From Myxococcales bacterium (lineage in GTDB: Bacteria > Myxococcota_A > Polyangia > Polyangiales > Ga0077539), in NCBI GenBank assembly GCA_016793325.1, contig JAEUKI010000003.1, positions 1 to 64,000 on the forward strand: 64,000 nt of DNA, in the 5' to 3' direction. The notes below the pieces were generated by a model. It ran no database searches and was not told where the DNA came from. It was given only the letters and a program-made list of their open reading frames with translations. Of the stretch, positions 63,301 through 64,000 are shown one piece after another. Position 1 is the stretch's first letter; every line of letters begins with the position of its first letter. The translations under genes were made by a program, and so were the position numbers.

Positions 63301-63370
63301 CGGCCGACCGCGCGACGCGCGAGGACGGGCTCTTCTCGAGCGATGTGGGTTCGAAACGCACGAAGGGCAT
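60308..63370 (-). CDS. CehA/McbA-family PHP-domain metallohydrolase lipoprotein
   Basis: ATG 63370 (MPFVRFEPTSLEKSPSSRVA) gives 1020 residues; the lipobox is VALAQC, near Cys35. The N-terminal 300 residues are beta-rich; an Ig-like/carboxypeptidase-regulatory-like part follows. The PHP domain starts with TADFHVHSGRSF (HxH at 578-580) and has AATDHDVT, GVEMTPL, IQLNHPYAG and GTADSDTH, the metal-binding residues. The last 100 residues carry a TSP3-like calcium unit (DSDNDGLLDRADFNGDG). CehA/McbA enzymes hydrolyse phosphoesters or carbamates; the substrate here is unknown. It is upstream of, and overlaps, a barrel-like gene. Confidence 0.82.
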   Translation of the reverse strand: MPFVRFEPTSLEKSPSSRVARSAVVSLIAVALAQCGPARDPGCLGSTSLQCVPPPACRAVRFACSGNGPARVSRITTRTQRPAGLDALASVGDWVLANDNVTIVIDDVSPALALNATTAQRVAHNRETHTHHLAPSGGTIIDVSPSGGTDHLNQIYQITGIVPRDALHYTAIESRQEDDTAVVIARGFLDVSTGGDGRVLVTTRYELRPCDPGVRVRTELYNGGRVAWSSYLSDAWFLGDRSQTPFVQGRGLGFEHPELQLTNLDASLVRTPYMAASSHAGEDTSYATFSCTEPLLDGVVDPTIVAMGLPRSYVAPGDGLVFERMIVASRGAGLGALEHVMAARRQLFGEPIVSVRGTIELPRGLGDERAASAVFYEPAPDGSNSPREITVWSEAVPDATGAFRVSLPAGRRYHMQWWRLGRPFGEPVSFETPTMDGATVQLPPHRPPPLGAIRASVTITGEGVRGQDAELVLVPVDPATASSVRGSVYGFFDSERCAPYLGPTHGGSPGCNRVLVRQGSTVEFFAPNGTYWVYAHGGPSRTIARTMVTVTEGATQTVSLSLSQLSVFPTQSMTADFHVHSGRSFDTSFPELDRVLSFLVNDVDVIAATDHDVTTSYASALVALGATQRVFVQPGVEMTPLIPSQRIPGASLPRTVGHFNAWPIPFDDSLPRNGAPWDELAQPGELFDLLRPIVDRGVGVMRERTGVIQLNHPYAGSKIGRDEGYFRTIRWNPTQPVPREFEASNPASLLVYRPGGADGNRNVDFDTIETMQGNELLENLRHRQGWHGLLNAGHLRAGTADSDTHSLAVEPMGFPRNIVLGAHRSRYNFTTFNALVREGSMVGTNGPFIDAQLAPTGAFESAVGPSVRTPVAITPNARLRIAVRAAPWIPVEEVRIVVNGRIVRSITEGISRPQDPFGTAGIDRYTGEFSLAELGVDADAWIIVEAGLRLPTVVDSDNDGLLDRADFNGDGVAAEEHPPAPRAEDPRFHSNVIVPGMWAWGFTNPFVVDANGGSWEAPNR

Positions 63371-63497
63371 CGTGCCACGAACGAAACCGTCGGACCCACA
63401 ACCCACGACGACAATTCGACCCGCGACGTGCCGCGCCAAAAGACTGCGCGCTCGACGCGATCCCCGAGATTCGACAGAGTCACTCGCAGCGAACCCA

Positions 63498-64000
63498 TGA
63501 ACGAGATGCAGCCAGCGACGAGCAAGTTTCTACGCGGCAATTTCGCCCCTGTGCACGACGAGCGGGACGACGACGGCCTCACGGTGATCGGCGAGATCCC
63601 CGCGGAGCTCGACGGGTGGTTCGTGCGCAACGGACCGAACCCACAGTTTCATCCGCTCCGCACGTACCACTGGTTCGCGGGCGACGGGATGCTGCACGCC
63701 GTCGAGCTCCGCGACGGCCGCGCGCGGTATCGCAATCGCTTCGTTCGCACGGAGGGTTGGCTGCGCGAGCACGAAGCAGGTCGCGCGCTCTGGTCCGGTG
63801 ACCTCGGGATGCCGGACTTCGAGAACCCCAACGGACCGACCCGAGGCAACACGGCGAACACCGCGCTCGTGCACCATCACGGAAAGCTTCTCGCGCTGTG
63901 GGAGGCTGGATTTCCCCACGAAATCTCGCTGCCCACGCTCGAGACCGTCGGGCTCTCGACCTTCGGGGGCAAGCTCGACTTTCAGTGCACCGCGCACCCG
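63498..64000 (+). CDS. Carotenoid cleavage oxygenase (partial, C-terminus beyond the window)
   Basis: ATG 63498 (MNEMQPATSKFLRGNFAPVH) runs off the right edge after about 167 codons. The start matches the RPE65/CCD family: GNFAPV, IPAELDGWFVRNGPNPQFHP, HWFAGDGMLHAVEL, RNRFVRTEGW, NTANTALVHHHGKLLALWE and GKLDFQCTAHP, which carries the first iron-binding histidine. These non-haem iron enzymes cleave conjugated C=C bonds of carotenoids or stilbenes. It diverges from the PHP lipoprotein gene across 127 bases. Any link with the cyclase-like operon at 21-25 kb is only thematic. Confidence 0.88.

Overview
The window is GC-rich, densely coding chromosomal DNA, most likely from a myxobacterium-like member of the Myxococcota/Polyangia. 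This rests on a MYXO-CTERM-type C-terminal tail (gene at 2819-4321), many lipoproteins and FG-GAP or thrombospondin-type-3 (TSP3) secreted proteins, a J-domain/Hsp70 pair beside signalling proteins, and strong GC bias at third codon positions. I saw no rRNA, tRNA, CRISPR array, integrase or insertion-sequence transposase. Both window edges cut a gene.

Layout. 1-4321 (minus): a large secreted TSP3-repeat protein running off the left edge and a secreted BNR-like MYXO-CTERM protein. 4361-8663 (minus): a compact gnd-zwf-opcA-pgl operon, the whole oxidative pentose phosphate branch. 8698-16548: a tRNA-dihydrouridine synthase, a large palindromic repeat region, a WD40-type protein overlapping a thioesterase, a LysR regulator divergent from a short-chain dehydrogenase with a LysR-type operator between them, a second palindromic region, and a secreted protein. 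16692-20058: an accessory-looking stretch with a small orphan gene behind a LexA-like palindrome, an RCC1-like lipoprotein, and a three-gene operon that encodes a protein resembling a phage major capsid without any other phage gene. 20229-21364: queD and queE. 21558-25574: an operon of an acetoacetate-decarboxylase-like enzyme, a phytoene-desaturase-like flavoprotein and a lycopene-cyclase-like membrane protein. 25618-35889: FG-GAP lipoproteins, an OPA-family antiporter and a ThuA-like lipoprotein. 36011-40115 (minus): TonB-dependent receptor, lipoprotein and membrane-anchored hydrolase with overlapping ends. 41809-54122: housekeeping genes (alaS, ilvE, glnE, argB, argD, argF) with a few envelope proteins. 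54199-59449: J-domain/TPR protein, Hsp70, an acidic/proline-rich protein and a diguanylate cyclase. 59427-63370 (minus): a CehA/McbA-type PHP-domain lipoprotein followed by a beta-barrel-like protein. 63498-end: the start of a carotenoid cleavage oxygenase.

The points most worth attention are: (1) the isolated capsid-like operon at 18676-20058, in which a 65-codon ORF and the capsid-like ORF share one reading frame interrupted by a single TGA; (2) the decarboxylase/desaturase/cyclase trio at 21558-25574, which looks like an unassigned terpenoid or polyene pathway; (3) the two nested palindromic intergenic elements at 9756-10273 and 15232-15605, which share a GCTGCCGCGC core. Functional names come from reading motifs by eye; no database search was run.
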